From the NCBI GenBank assembly GCA_000169075.1, contig AAVT01000004.1, positions 170,697 to 234,696 of the forward strand: DNA of 64,000 nucleotides. The letters are read 5' to 3'. A program made the position numbers and the translations under genes. This document shows, piece after piece, positions 40,721-50,721 of this stretch (position 1 is the first letter of the stretch; every line of letters begins with the position of its first letter). Under the pieces are notes generated by a model. That model saw nothing but the letters and a program-made list of their open reading frames with translations, ran no database searches and was not told where the DNA came from. The stretch is from a marine gamma proteobacterium HTCC2143 (GTDB taxonomy: Bacteria; Pseudomonadota; Gammaproteobacteria; Pseudomonadales; Dasaniaceae).

Positions 40721-42436
40721 ATGATGAAGTTCGCGATAACAGGACTACTGCTACTGGGTGGCATGACATTATGCTTAGAGTCTATGGCTGAAAATGATGC
40801 CCCGGATGACAAGCAGGCGCTCGCTAGAACACCGCAAGCATTAGTAGATTTGCTGCAAAACGCATCCTTTTTATCACCAGAGCTTTACAGCGAAAGGATG
40901 CGGTCCCAGCGCAATGCGCACGCTTATCCAATCGGGCTTGAGCAGTTAGAGCAAAAATTGGAAGAGGCGACGGATCCACGGCGCGATATCAAAGCGCAGG
41001 AGATGCAAACATATGCGGATGTTTTGTCGGATATTGCCCTGCAGTCGCGACAAGAGGGTGAGATTTTATGGGGGCGCATACAGGGTACAAAATATGAACG
41101 GCAAACACATGACTATCTTTTCAAGACACTGAAAGGCTTCGGGCTTGACAATGTGCGCCACGACAAATTCCCCTCAGGCGTTCCCCAGTGGCGGCCAACT
41201 ACCTGCGATCTTGACATCACGGCGGCCCCTGGCTTTGAGCAAGATCAGCGCTATCACTTCAAAGATGCCATTACTGCATTTGTATCGGCGACTACACCGA
41301 CCGGTGGCATAGAGGCACCAGTGGTCTATGTCGGAGATGGCACCGCTGCTGAGTTACAGGGGCGTGATATCGACGGCAAGATTATTTTATTGCGAGCTCG
41401 TACACAACCTAGCGCGCTAATGAACAGTGCTCGCACGGCTTATTCAAGGCTTGTTACAGGGATGTACGGCATGCCCGCTGGCATTGTGGTTTGGTGGGAT
41501 GTTCCCCGCACAAATCAGGTTGCCGGTCGAGTCGGTGCCCCGGGTGGTGGTGATGATATTGGTTTAGCCGTGCCATGGACAACCATTGGAAATGACGCTG
41601 GATTTTACTTGCGCAAGCTATTAGATCGAAGCACTCCTGATGAACCGGTGATCATGCGTTTGGATGTTCAGGGTCAAATGGAGCCCGTTGAAAAACGAAT
41701 GACCGGTAATGTCTACGCCACTTTGCCAGGCCAGTCGGGGGACTACATTGTGATACCTACCCATGTGGATGGTTATTTTTACGGTATTCATGATAACGGA
41801 GCGTCAGTTGCCCTTAATTTAGCGTTGGCGCGACATTACTCCCAAATTCCCATTGAAAAAAGGGCGCATGGTTTGATTTTCCTCTTTCAAGGTGACCATG
41901 AAGTGCCCGGGGTCGGCGGCACGCTACCTTTCATCGACGAGCATAGGCAGCTGATGCAAGAACATTTAATGCTGGTACTGCGCCCGGAGCACCTTGGCAT
42001 GATGCGTCCGCTTGACGAAGCCGTCTATATTGCCAGCTCAAATGTGACAGACCCACTGATGCTGCTAGTAACAAACCGCAGCCCGGTACTCATTGATATT
42101 TTCAAACGTGCAGCCAACTTGTATTCCATCCCTATGGGAGATCTTGTTTACGCTGACCCCGCCGCTGACGAGGCGGCCTTTCACCCACCTTTCAATGATT
42201 TAGACGCTATTTCGTCAGGCTGGATTACCACCGGCAAGTTTTATCATTCGACAGCAGATGTCGATTGGGGCGCAGTTAATTTTAAACAAATTGAAAAAAT
42301 CACTCGCGGGCACGCCTATATCATTGATGAATTGTTTAAGTTGACCAAGACGGATCTGCGTCAAGGGGGTTACCCTGTTCCCGAGAAATCGATTTATCAA
42401 TCAGATCTTCTGAAAATGATTATGGGTAACAACTAA
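40721..42436 (+). CDS. M28-type peptidase with PA domain, secreted
   Basis: 571 residues from the ATG at 40721 (GTGAG upstream; 40724 is also ATG). Sec signal FAITGLLLLGGMTLCLESMA. A PA-like domain (about 200-290) precedes the co-catalytic zinc domain: THVDGYFYGIHDNGASVA matches the M28 H-x-D...DNG-A core, and the catalytic Glu is in FQGDHEVPG, where the usual EE is DHE. Some ligands are therefore substituted, and activity should be confirmed. Likely a periplasmic amino- or carboxypeptidase. It lies between two other exported hydrolases. Confidence 0.72.
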   Translation: MMKFAITGLLLLGGMTLCLESMAENDAPDDKQALARTPQALVDLLQNASFLSPELYSERMRSQRNAHAYPIGLEQLEQKLEEATDPRRDIKAQEMQTYADVLSDIALQSRQEGEILWGRIQGTKYERQTHDYLFKTLKGFGLDNVRHDKFPSGVPQWRPTTCDLDITAAPGFEQDQRYHFKDAITAFVSATTPTGGIEAPVVYVGDGTAAELQGRDIDGKIILLRARTQPSALMNSARTAYSRLVTGMYGMPAGIVVWWDVPRTNQVAGRVGAPGGGDDIGLAVPWTTIGNDAGFYLRKLLDRSTPDEPVIMRLDVQGQMEPVEKRMTGNVYATLPGQSGDYIVIPTHVDGYFYGIHDNGASVALNLALARHYSQIPIEKRAHGLIFLFQGDHEVPGVGGTLPFIDEHRQLMQEHLMLVLRPEHLGMMRPLDEAVYIASSNVTDPLMLLVTNRSPVLIDIFKRAANLYSIPMGDLVYADPAADEAAFHPPFNDLDAISSGWITTGKFYHSTADVDWGAVNFKQIEKITRGHAYIIDELFKLTKTDLRQGGYPVPEKSIYQSDLLKMIMGNN

Positions 42437-42465
42437 TCGTTGGCAGTTTTGGGCAGCTTCATCAT

Positions 42466-42543
42466 ATGAGCGCAGTAAAACAAGCAGTTATGGGCTATAT
42501 CTTGGGCTCTACTACTCACGAAATGCGGGATATGTTCAAGTGA
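42466..42543 (+). CDS. Possible 25-codon leader peptide before the amidase
   Basis: A short frame begins ATG-AGC-GCA-GTA at 42466 and ends at TGA 42541-42543, which overlaps the amidase GTG start (42540). The overlap is of the kind used for translational coupling. There is no strong ribosome site for the short frame, and it may be chance. Confidence 0.25.
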   Translation: MSAVKQAVMGYILGSTTHEMRDMFK

Positions 42544-44072
42544 TCGATGTCACACGCCGGAAGTTTTTGAAGCGATCCGTGGCAAGCGTGATTATTGCAC
42601 CATGGTTAATGAGTTGTGAAAGCTATGGTGAGGTTGGGCGGGTTCAATCAGCGGCTCCCTTTGACGAGTTTCTCAATGTCGATACGCTTGATTTAGCGAA
42701 CCTAATCAAGACAAAACAATTGTCGCAGATGGAGCTGCTAGAGATCGTAATACGTCGGATCGAAGCAGCAAACCCGACGCTCAATTTCATGACCAATCGA
42801 TTCTACGATCGCGCTCATGGCCGTATTGCCAACATGTCACTAGATACACCATTCGCTGGGGTTCCGATGTTGCTTAAGGATATGGTCGATCTAGCTGGCA
42901 TGCCGCGAACTGACGGTTCCAACTTTCCGCCGATTAACATTCCTGCGCATAGCGGTATGTACGTTGCGGGACTTGAGCGCGCAGGCATGAATTTTATTGG
43001 TATGACCAACGTACCTGAGTACGCCGGCGTCGGTGGTACTGATAATGACAGGTTTGGTGCAACACGAAATCCTTGGAATTTGGCGTACTATCCGGCCTTC
43101 TCAAGTGGTGGATCGGCAGCGGCGGTGGCGGCTGGAGTGCTGCCAATGGCGCATGGGACCGATGGTGCCGGATCCAACCGATTGACTGCGTCTGTCACGG
43201 GGCTGCTGGGAATGAAGGCAACTCGCTACCGAATGCTAGCTGATACGCACAGTGGCCAGCATGACATTGCCAAGACCAATCAAATGATTTCACGTTCCGT
43301 CAGAGATAGTGCTCAGGCATTTCACCTAACGCAGGATCCGAAGAATGGTCTATATCCGACAGAAAAACTGATTGTCTCACCTAACAGCAAACGACTTAAG
43401 ATTGGTTTTGTGCGCGATAGTTCTGGTCTTGTTGAAACCAGTGCAGAAATTCTCATGGCCACCGAAAATTCCGCGCGGCTGCTCGAAAACCTAGGGCACA
43501 CGGTGGTGGAAACGAGCTATCCTGTGAGCGCTGAGATGTATTTCAAACATTATTTAAATTTCTTTGCCGGTAAGACAGCTGGCCTCAAAGACGTTATAGA
43601 GGCTTTTGCTGGCAAGCCGTTGCTGGAATCTGGACTGTTGACAACATTTCTCGCCGGTAGCCTGATCGCTAACGAGAGCGTGACGAGCGAAGAAGTGCTA
43701 TCCGCTCGAGCCTATTTTGATACGTTGCCTGCGCTATTTGACAAAAAATTTGAGCGATTCGACTTACTGTTGACGCCGGTAGCGCCTCTTGCCGGAGTGA
43801 GGATTGATGAGAGCGGTGCTGATAAGGAATTCAACCAAGCGTCTGCACGGTCGCTAATAGGCTTTCTCAAATTTACGGGCCCTGTGAATTTCGCCGGATG
43901 TCCGGCTATGTCCGCGCCATTTACGTGGCAATCAGAAGCGGGGCTGCCAATTGGTATGCATTTGATTGCTGCACGGGGCAACGACCGCATGCTGTATGAA
44001 CTCGGCTATGAACTAGAAGAAGCACAACCGTGGAAAAACAGATGGGCGCCTCATTCGCTAATGTATACATAG
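42540..44072 (+). CDS. Amidase-signature hydrolase, Tat-exported lipoprotein
   Basis: 510 residues. Twin-arginine signal TRRKFLKRS with lipobox LMSC (C26) predicts a Tat-exported lipoprotein. The Ser-cisSer-Lys triad falls at K113, S188 and S212, the same spacing as in fatty acid amide hydrolase. GTDGAGSNR replaces the common GSDxGGSIR. Hydrolyses an amide of unknown kind. The start is GTG at 42540; ribosome site only fair (GGGAT). About 100 bp after the M28 peptidase, with the short frame between. Confidence 0.85.
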   Translation: MIDVTRRKFLKRSVASVIIAPWLMSCESYGEVGRVQSAAPFDEFLNVDTLDLANLIKTKQLSQMELLEIVIRRIEAANPTLNFMTNRFYDRAHGRIANMSLDTPFAGVPMLLKDMVDLAGMPRTDGSNFPPINIPAHSGMYVAGLERAGMNFIGMTNVPEYAGVGGTDNDRFGATRNPWNLAYYPAFSSGGSAAAVAAGVLPMAHGTDGAGSNRLTASVTGLLGMKATRYRMLADTHSGQHDIAKTNQMISRSVRDSAQAFHLTQDPKNGLYPTEKLIVSPNSKRLKIGFVRDSSGLVETSAEILMATENSARLLENLGHTVVETSYPVSAEMYFKHYLNFFAGKTAGLKDVIEAFAGKPLLESGLLTTFLAGSLIANESVTSEEVLSARAYFDTLPALFDKKFERFDLLLTPVAPLAGVRIDESGADKEFNQASARSLIGFLKFTGPVNFAGCPAMSAPFTWQSEAGLPIGMHLIAARGNDRMLYELGYELEEAQPWKNRWAPHSLMYT

Positions 44073-44546
44073 ACTATGTCTAAATCATTTCAGCCCGCTG
44101 ATTGCCGAGTAATCTTTTCAACGGCTCGGAGTTCACCTTGCTCAATTACATAGGATATAGGCAAATCGGGTAATGGCATAAAAGCAGTAAAGGCGTGGAC
44201 CGCTCGCAGACATAACCTGTTTAACTTGTATTGTTCATCACCCTTCGGTTAGTTAATATCTCTCGCGTAACATTTCACCGTCGCCGGAACGTGCTAGTTA
44301 CAAGGCATTATCTGAGGGTGGAATTATTTTGATAGACTTTTCAAGACAGATAAAATCTGGCCCTTATATCTAGCAATAGAAGACTATTACGTGGCAAATT
44401 GCTAGAGTGTCGCCGGGCAGGGACAGTGAGTGGGTAAGTCACAAAATTTTATAAGCTGGCGTCCATAAACTGTGTAGTTCGGGGTGAAAAATAGTCCAAT
44501 ATGTTTATTGAGACAATTGGCCGTACAACAAATGACGAGGATAACC
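44073..44546. other. Intergenic, nothing recognised
   Basis: 474 bp between the amidase and the crotonase. No gene, promoter or terminator could be supported. Confidence 0.5.
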
Positions 44547-45203
44547 ATGGAATACGAATTAAAAGACAGCATCGCACTAATATCCATTGACGATGGTAAA
44601 GCCAACGCAGTAAACCATGGGTTTATCGACAGCCTCAGTGAACTATTGGACCGTGCGGAAAGCGAAGCTAGTGCGGTTATTTTGCAGGGCAGAGAGGGTA
44701 TGTTTTCTGCGGGTTTTGACTTGAAGGAGTTAGCCAAAGGCAAAGATGAAGCGGCGGCGCTGGTCAGCAGGGGCATGGCGCTTATTACGCGACTGTATGC
44801 TTTACCACTTCCTCTTATTTCCGTGTGTGCGGGGCACGCATTTGGAATGGGTGCATTCATATTACTGGTGTCCGACAATCGTTTAGGCAGTGACGGTGAC
44901 TATAAAGTCAACTTGCCTGAAACGGCTATTGGCATGTCCTTTAACCCCGTGTTGATGTCTTTGATCAAGAGCCATGTTACCTCGAGTTATCAAACGGTAG
45001 CAGCGGTTCAGTCCCGAAAATTCAATCCTATGGAAGCGGTTACAGCGGGTTTTCTTGACCAAGTGCTGGATGCAGATAAGTTGTTAGTCGAGGCATTAAG
45101 TTTAGCCAAAGAATTAAGTAGCTTACCGGTGGCCCAATATGGAGCCAACAAGCAGTTTTTACGTGCAGCACCATTGAAAATTATGCGTGAATCATTGAGC
45201 TGA
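44547..45203 (+). CDS. Enoyl-CoA hydratase/isomerase family protein
   Basis: 218 residues from the ATG at 44547, which has GAGG six bases upstream; a frame opening at 44484 is unsupported. Crotonase fold with the two oxyanion-hole segments SAGFDLKEL and CAGHAFGMGAF. It is shorter than typical hydratases (about 260), and the usual catalytic Glu pair is not obvious. Isomerase or hydrolase activity is equally possible. Confidence 0.87.
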   Translation: MEYELKDSIALISIDDGKANAVNHGFIDSLSELLDRAESEASAVILQGREGMFSAGFDLKELAKGKDEAAALVSRGMALITRLYALPLPLISVCAGHAFGMGAFILLVSDNRLGSDGDYKVNLPETAIGMSFNPVLMSLIKSHVTSSYQTVAAVQSRKFNPMEAVTAGFLDQVLDADKLLVEALSLAKELSSLPVAQYGANKQFLRAAPLKIMRESLS

Positions 45204-45591
45204 GCGTGATGGTATTGTAACGGTGCGCGAAGCTCAGGCATTGACATAGTTTGCCCTTAGTTGCGCCAAACAAATGGTAAGACACACCGGTGTCGGGGGC
45301 AAACAGAGCTGGTATCGCCTGTTCGATCCAGCAATGGTATGGGCACTGCTTCAAGAGTGCACGTGAGCGCTATAGCTGGGCACCGTAGACCGTTTGGTAA
45401 CAGTGGTAATAACGATGATTGAATGTAGTGCTACAGATGTATATTCTGTCTTCGCCCGTTATCATCGTGCTGGTAAAATAGATATAATTCGGCGCCGGCC
45501 ACAGGCTGGCCATTGAACATGTCATGCCAATCTATTCCGTTAGATTGCGCTGACAGATTGTCCTGATTCTTTAAAATTGGTTCACCATATT
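45204..45591. other. Intergenic region upstream of the RND pump
   Basis: 388 bp. Contains the promoter at 45459-45488 and, just after it, a GGCCA/TGGCC hairpin with a 5-base loop. No regulator gene is adjacent. Confidence 0.5.
45459..45488 (+). promoter_or_regulatory. Predicted promoter of the RND efflux genes
   Basis: TTATCA at 45459-45464 and a perfect TATAAT at 45483-45488, spacer 18 bp. Transcription would start about 100 nt before the adaptor ATG. Confidence 0.5.
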
Positions 45592-46743
45592 ATGACAGAT
45601 ATTTCTCCCCCTCCCTTTCGTTCTGCTAAACGGTGGGGGCTGCTCTTCCTCGCGTGCCTCGTACTAATAGCATGTCTTGCCGGTCTGAAATACCAACAGA
45701 TTCAAAAGGCTATCGCTTTCGCTGAGTCTTTTCCTGAGCGTTCAGCGGCCGTTACGGCCGTCACGGCTGAGACCAGCAGCTGGCCCCAGATTTACCGTAC
45801 CATTGGAGAGGTCCGTGCGACACGTTATGTGGCATTGAGAAACGAAGTTGAAGGTCGTATTACGGCCATTGGTTTTGTCGGCGGCAGTAGAGTCGATGCT
45901 GGCCAAGCGCTGCTCATTCTTGATAGTCGTGAGGAAAACGCGCAGCTCGATGCCACGAGGGCACAGTTAAAGCTTGCTGACCTGCGGCTGCAGCGTATTA
46001 GCGAACTACGGGGCGGAAAAATGGTGAGTCCAGAAGAATATGACAGTGCTGTTGCAGAGCAGGCTGTTCTTCAAGCCACTCGTGCCGCTCTGCTTGCTCG
46101 CATCGACAAGAAAAAATTGGAGGCGCCATTTGCCGCAACCACTAACCTGCACACCCTTGAGGCTGGTCAATATCTAGCGGCTAACACATTGATTACTGGT
46201 CTAACCGGTAACGGATCTCGTTTATGGCTGGACTTCGACCTACCGCAAGATAGAGCAGATATTGGCATAGGTACATTGGTTACCGTCTCTGGCACAGGTG
46301 TTAAAAACAGTCTTACCGCGCAGATTATTTCTGCCGAACCGGCGATTAATACCCGTTCGAGGACGCGAGGGTATCGGGCTGTGTTAGATAATACGGAGGG
46401 GAGTCTGTCTCCCGGAGCCGTGGTCGATGTCGCCGTACAAATTGGTGTTATTAACGATGTATTTCGCCTACCAGCCACGTCGGTGCGACGAAGTAGTTTT
46501 GGCGCCTTTGTTTATTTGTTAGAAGCTACTGAGGGGGACGGTGAAACGGCAGCGCCCTATCGAGCGGTAAGACAGCAGGTGGATGTTGTCCGTGCCGAGG
46601 GTGAGCATGTGATCATCACTCAGGGTCTAGAGGAGGGTGATCTCATTGCTGCGCTGGGCGCATTTAAACTTCAACAGGGTCTACTGGTGCATGTTGTTGA
46701 GCGTACAACAGCAGCCGCAGCAAAAGCGGCAGAAGCCCTATGA
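45592..46743 (+). CDS. RND efflux periplasmic adaptor
   Basis: 383 residues from the ATG at 45592. One N-terminal anchor (about 18-37), then the membrane-fusion-protein layout: lipoyl half-motifs around a helical hairpin (about 110-165, RAQLKLADLRLQRISELR), and beta-barrel and membrane-proximal domains (RLPATSVRRSSFGAFVYLL). It links an RND pump to an outer-membrane channel. Overlaps the pump gene by 4 bp (ATGA). Confidence 0.92.
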   Translation: MTDISPPPFRSAKRWGLLFLACLVLIACLAGLKYQQIQKAIAFAESFPERSAAVTAVTAETSSWPQIYRTIGEVRATRYVALRNEVEGRITAIGFVGGSRVDAGQALLILDSREENAQLDATRAQLKLADLRLQRISELRGGKMVSPEEYDSAVAEQAVLQATRAALLARIDKKKLEAPFAATTNLHTLEAGQYLAANTLITGLTGNGSRLWLDFDLPQDRADIGIGTLVTVSGTGVKNSLTAQIISAEPAINTRSRTRGYRAVLDNTEGSLSPGAVVDVAVQIGVINDVFRLPATSVRRSSFGAFVYLLEATEGDGETAAPYRAVRQQVDVVRAEGEHVIITQGLEEGDLIAALGAFKLQQGLLVHVVERTTAAAAKAAEAL

Positions 46744-49700
46744 GTAGACAGAACGGAAAGCCCAACTTCTTTGATATCTTTGTCGAGCGCCCAGCGATTC
46801 CGGTGGTTATCTCTCTGGCGTTAATTCTTCTCGGTCTGCGAGCTGCCGTTGAAATGCCAGTGCTAGAGTTTCCTGAGATTGAGAGCTCTTCATTAGTAAT
46901 CACTACACCTTATGTGGGAGCGTCGGCTGACACAGTTAAAGGTTTTGTCACCGAACCGATCGAACGAGCTGCAGCGACAGTGCCGGGCGTTGACTACATT
47001 GACTCAACAACAACCGCTGGCGTTAGCACGGTTACTGCCTGGCTAAACCTTAATGAGCCAAGTAACTTGGCGCTGGCTGAACTCAATACGCGTCTCGGAC
47101 AAATTCGCTTTGAATTACCTGCTGGCGCTGAAGACCCAATCATCACGGTCAATCGTGCTGATGCCGTCAATGCCATTTTTTACCTCGATGTGGTGATGGA
47201 AGGACGGTCACGTTCAGAGACAGCAGACTACATGATCCGCAACGTAGTCCCCATCTTGTCATCAATACCTGATGTTCAACGCGTGCGGATTGCCGGTGGA
47301 CGCGATCCAGCAATGCGCATCTGGTTAGATCCCTCGCGGCTAAACTATTTAGGCGTCAGCGCGGAGCAAATCCGTCTAGCGTTGATGGCAAACAATGTCA
47401 TCGCGCCCATTGGCAGAATTGAAAACCAGCAGCAGCGAATTGATCTACAGACCAGCGCGACGCTCAAAACCCAAGAAGACTTTGAGCAGTTAGTGATTGT
47501 TAATATTGATGGTGCGATTGTAAGGCTCGGTGAAGTTGCCAGAATCGAGTTAGGCGAGGTTGAAGGGAGTCAGATAGCGCGACTTAGTCAGCGTGATAAC
47601 TTATTTCTCGCCGTTTATGGTTTACCCGGCGCGAATGAAATTGAAATTGGCAACGAGCTTTACACCGTGCTTGATGAGATTAATGCCACACTGCCTGACG
47701 GCATGCATATTGACATAGGTTTCGACGGCACCGTCTACATGCGCGACGCCATCCGCGAGATATTTATCACGCTAGCAGAAACGGTCCTGTTGGTGGGTAT
47801 CGTCGTTTTACTGTTCATGGGGTCACTGCGCAGCGCCTTAGTGCCACTAATCACCATACCTATCTCATTGCTGGGCGCCATGGCGTTGATGATGGCGATG
47901 GGTTTTTCTTTTAATCTACTGACTATACTCGCCATTGTTTTGTCGGTCGGTCTAGTTGTTGACGACGCTATCGTGGTGGTGGAAAACGTATCACGGCTGA
48001 TGCGCGAAGGTATGAGTCGCAAGCAGGCTGCACTGACGAGCTCGCGTCAATTGTTAACACCAATTATTGGTATGTCGATTACGCTTGCGGCGGTCTATGT
48101 CCCCATCGGATTTTTATCGGGTCTGACGGGGGTGTTGATTAAGGAATTCGCTTTTACGCTGGCGGTTGCTGTTTTAATCTCGGGGATGATCGCACTGACT
48201 TTGTCGCCGATCATGAGCGCCTATGCAAGTCCTGCTAAGGGACAAGAAGGGGCTATGACACGATGGGTTAATGCACGTTTTAGTAGCTTGCAAAGACGCT
48301 ATGAGGCATTTCTAAGTCACAGCCTCGGTTGGACGCCACAGTTGCTGGGTTTTGCTATCGTCTTCTCACTATTGTCTGTTCCTTTTCTGTTGATGTCGCA
48401 ACAGGAACTGGCACCTATTGAGGATCAGAATGAAATTTTTGTCATCTCTACACCGCCACCGGAAGCATCCCTAGAATATACTCATGAGCACATGTTTGAT
48501 GTCGTTGACGTCATGAGTAATCTGCCGAGTGCTACCTATATGTGGCAGATCGTTAACCCTGCGGTTGCTATTGGCGGGCAACAGTTTGTTGACCCCAGTG
48601 AGCGCGACTTCACCACACTCGATATGATGGCGGAAACATTTGGTCGTTTGTCGAAAGTTCCTGGTCTTCAGGCTTTTCCAAATTCCAGCCCATCACTGCC
48701 TAGTGCTGGTCAATACTCTGTTGAGCTGGTGGTCACCGCTGCTGCCAGTGCAGAGGAAATGCAGCCTTATGCAGAAAAACTGCTAGCCGCCGCCTATGCA
48801 AGTAATCTATTTCTGTTCGCGGATACCAACCTTAAAATTGACTTTCCTCAGGCTCATTTCGAATTAAATCGCGATAGAATCGCAGATGTAGGGTTGACGG
48901 TGTCGGGCGTTAGCCAGCAATTATCGACCTATCTTTCAGGGAATTACGTTAACCGTTTCGATCTCGACGGCAAAGCTTATAGAGTCATCCCGATGCTAGA
49001 AGGTTCAGACCGGCTGGATATTTATGCGCTGCAAGATCTAAAGATACAGACGCCAGCGGGTGAGCTGGTTCCTTTTTCATCACTGGCAACGCTCGTCGAA
49101 AAAGTGGGTCCTAGGGTGCTGACGAAATTTCAGCAGCGAAACTCCTTCACGCTATTCGCCGGTATGATCCCTGCCTACACAAAAGAACAGGGACTCAGTG
49201 CCATTGAGGCCGCGGCGGAAGAAATTTTGCCGTCGGGGTACATCGTCGACTATGCCGGTGAGTCTCGGCAGATCCGGCAAGAGGGAAACACGCTTTTTGG
49301 TGCCTTGGGCATGTCGCTGGCGTTTGTATTTTTGGTGTTGGTGGTGTTATTTAACCGCTTTAGAGATCCGTTAGTTGTATTGCTTGGCTCAGTACCGTTA
49401 GCATTGGCTGGGGCACTCATGTTCACTTTTCTGGGTTGGACTACACTTAATATCTATTCTCAAATAGGGCTGATTACTCTGATTGGTCTGGTTACGAAGA
49501 ACGGTATTTTGATTGTTGAATTTGCCAATCATTTACAGCGACAGGGCCTAACGAAATTCGACGCTATTCTTCAGGGAGCTAGCGTGCGACTAAGACCCGT
49601 ACTGATGACCACCGGCGCAACAGTGATTGGTCATTTTCCTTTAGTGCTGGTCTCGGGTGCTGGTGCTGAAGCGCGCAATAGCATTGGTATTATATTGGTA

Positions 49701-49811
49701 GCGGGTATGTTGTTGGGAACGTTCTTCACTTTGGTCGTCCTGCCAAGCATGTACTTAGCGCTTGCTTCTAAACACGAAGCCGAAGACGTCGCCCCGGTTG
49801 CTGTCGACTAG
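46740..49811 (+). CDS. RND multidrug efflux transporter, AcrB/MdtC-like
   Basis: 1023 residues, twelve membrane helices and two large periplasmic loops, normal for the HAE-1 family. The proton-relay aspartate pair is in GLVVDDAIVVVENV (helix 4), and the second-half equivalent region is TKNGILIVEFAN. N-terminus FFDIFVERPAIPVVISLAL fits the group. Expels hydrophobic compounds together with the overlapping adaptor. No TolC-type gene is adjacent, so it presumably uses a channel encoded elsewhere. Followed by a strong terminator. Confidence 0.94.
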   Translation: MSRQNGKPNFFDIFVERPAIPVVISLALILLGLRAAVEMPVLEFPEIESSSLVITTPYVGASADTVKGFVTEPIERAAATVPGVDYIDSTTTAGVSTVTAWLNLNEPSNLALAELNTRLGQIRFELPAGAEDPIITVNRADAVNAIFYLDVVMEGRSRSETADYMIRNVVPILSSIPDVQRVRIAGGRDPAMRIWLDPSRLNYLGVSAEQIRLALMANNVIAPIGRIENQQQRIDLQTSATLKTQEDFEQLVIVNIDGAIVRLGEVARIELGEVEGSQIARLSQRDNLFLAVYGLPGANEIEIGNELYTVLDEINATLPDGMHIDIGFDGTVYMRDAIREIFITLAETVLLVGIVVLLFMGSLRSALVPLITIPISLLGAMALMMAMGFSFNLLTILAIVLSVGLVVDDAIVVVENVSRLMREGMSRKQAALTSSRQLLTPIIGMSITLAAVYVPIGFLSGLTGVLIKEFAFTLAVAVLISGMIALTLSPIMSAYASPAKGQEGAMTRWVNARFSSLQRRYEAFLSHSLGWTPQLLGFAIVFSLLSVPFLLMSQQELAPIEDQNEIFVISTPPPEASLEYTHEHMFDVVDVMSNLPSATYMWQIVNPAVAIGGQQFVDPSERDFTTLDMMAETFGRLSKVPGLQAFPNSSPSLPSAGQYSVELVVTAAASAEEMQPYAEKLLAAAYASNLFLFADTNLKIDFPQAHFELNRDRIADVGLTVSGVSQQLSTYLSGNYVNRFDLDGKAYRVIPMLEGSDRLDIYALQDLKIQTPAGELVPFSSLATLVEKVGPRVLTKFQQRNSFTLFAGMIPAYTKEQGLSAIEAAAEEILPSGYIVDYAGESRQIRQEGNTLFGALGMSLAFVFLVLVVLFNRFRDPLVVLLGSVPLALAGALMFTFLGWTTLNIYSQIGLITLIGLVTKNGILIVEFANHLQRQGLTKFDAILQGASVRLRPVLMTTGATVIGHFPLVLVSGAGAEARNSIGIILVAGMLLGTFFTLVVLPSMYLALASKHEAEDVAPVAVD

Positions 49812-49920
49812 CTCCTGTCGTTAAAGTTTGCGGGCTATTTCATGGATAGTCGATGACGGCTTCGCGGTTGTTCCACGGTCTTGCCATAGTCTTTGCTGTG
49901 TCGGACAGGGTGTTTGATAA

Positions 49921-49951
49921 AAAAAGGCCAGTTCGATGACTGGCCTTTTTT
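49921..49951. terminator. Bidirectional intrinsic terminator
   Basis: A 12-bp perfect stem (49921-49932 with 49939-49950, core AAGGCCAGT/ACTGGCCTT) and a 6-base loop, with T-runs on both strands. It serves the RND operon from the left and the outer-membrane protein gene from the right. Confidence 0.92.
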
Positions 49952-49968
49952 CTAGCGGTGTTATAGCG

Positions 49969-50721
49969 TTAGAAGTGGTAAAAAATTCCAGCATAAGCGC
50001 CATCAATAGTTAGATCGGCCTTATCGTCGTCGTCGTCGTAATCTAATTCAAAGCTGCGAAAGCCTGCCTCAACACCAAAGCCAATTGCTGTTTCGTAACC
50101 AACATTAATGCGGTAGTCGATGACCGAGTCATCATTGACGCCCAAACCATTAATGTTAGCGCCAACGTAAAGGCCTGTTAATGGCAATTCAAAGCGAGCT
50201 GACACATAAAGTAGAGGTAAGACACCGTCAGCGTCAAAGCTCGCTTTTTCTCCAAAAGTTGGGCTGCCAGCTTGAATATCGGTAATTTCTACAGAGCCAT
50301 CGGCAATGTAGCGAGCAGTTAAACCAACATCAAGAGAAACCCAGTTATCTAATAGTTCGTAGTATAAGGTGAAGTCGGTATGGCTGAGATCAATACTGGA
50401 GCGAACCGCACCGGTGTAAGTGATACCGCCAAAGTTTAAGTCTGTACTGCCTGTCGCGCTGAGGTTTAGGTCTGTTTTTTGAATACGGACATTGGGTATC
50501 AAAGGAAGAGGGTGCTCAACTAAGGCATAAAATACATTGCTAGTCTCATCATCATAGCCGAGATCTTTTTCTATATCGATGACATCAATAGAGTCGGAGG
50601 CGACTGAACCAGAAAAATTTTGCTGCCAGCCATAGGCGCCAACTTCAAAGCCAATCGTATCAGCCATCGTTGTGCTTGAAAGTGCGCAGGCTAAACTTGC
50701 AATTAGAAAGGGGTGCCGCAT
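49969..50721 (-). CDS. Outer-membrane beta-barrel protein (TIGR04219-like)
   Basis: 250 residues from the ATG at 50721, which has GGAGAT seven bases upstream; the longer frame to 50781 is not supported. Signal peptide RHPFLIASLACALSSTTMA, then alternating beta strands (VGAYGWQQNFSGSV, LYYELLDNWVSLDVGL, GVEAGFRSFELDYDD) and a terminal aromatic residue (GIFYHF), the outer-membrane sorting signal. Function unknown. A C-terminal run of aspartates (DYDDDDDKAD) lies in a loop. Confidence 0.83.
   Translation of the reverse strand: MRHPFLIASLACALSSTTMADTIGFEVGAYGWQQNFSGSVASDSIDVIDIEKDLGYDDETSNVFYALVEHPLPLIPNVRIQKTDLNLSATGSTDLNFGGITYTGAVRSSIDLSHTDFTLYYELLDNWVSLDVGLTARYIADGSVEITDIQAGSPTFGEKASFDADGVLPLLYVSARFELPLTGLYVGANINGLGVNDDSVIDYRINVGYETAIGFGVEAGFRSFELDYDDDDDKADLTIDGAYAGIFYHF

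Noticed and set aside
45318..45345. tRNA-like CTGTTCGATCCAGC segment
   Set aside because: No acceptor, D or anticodon stem could be built around it.
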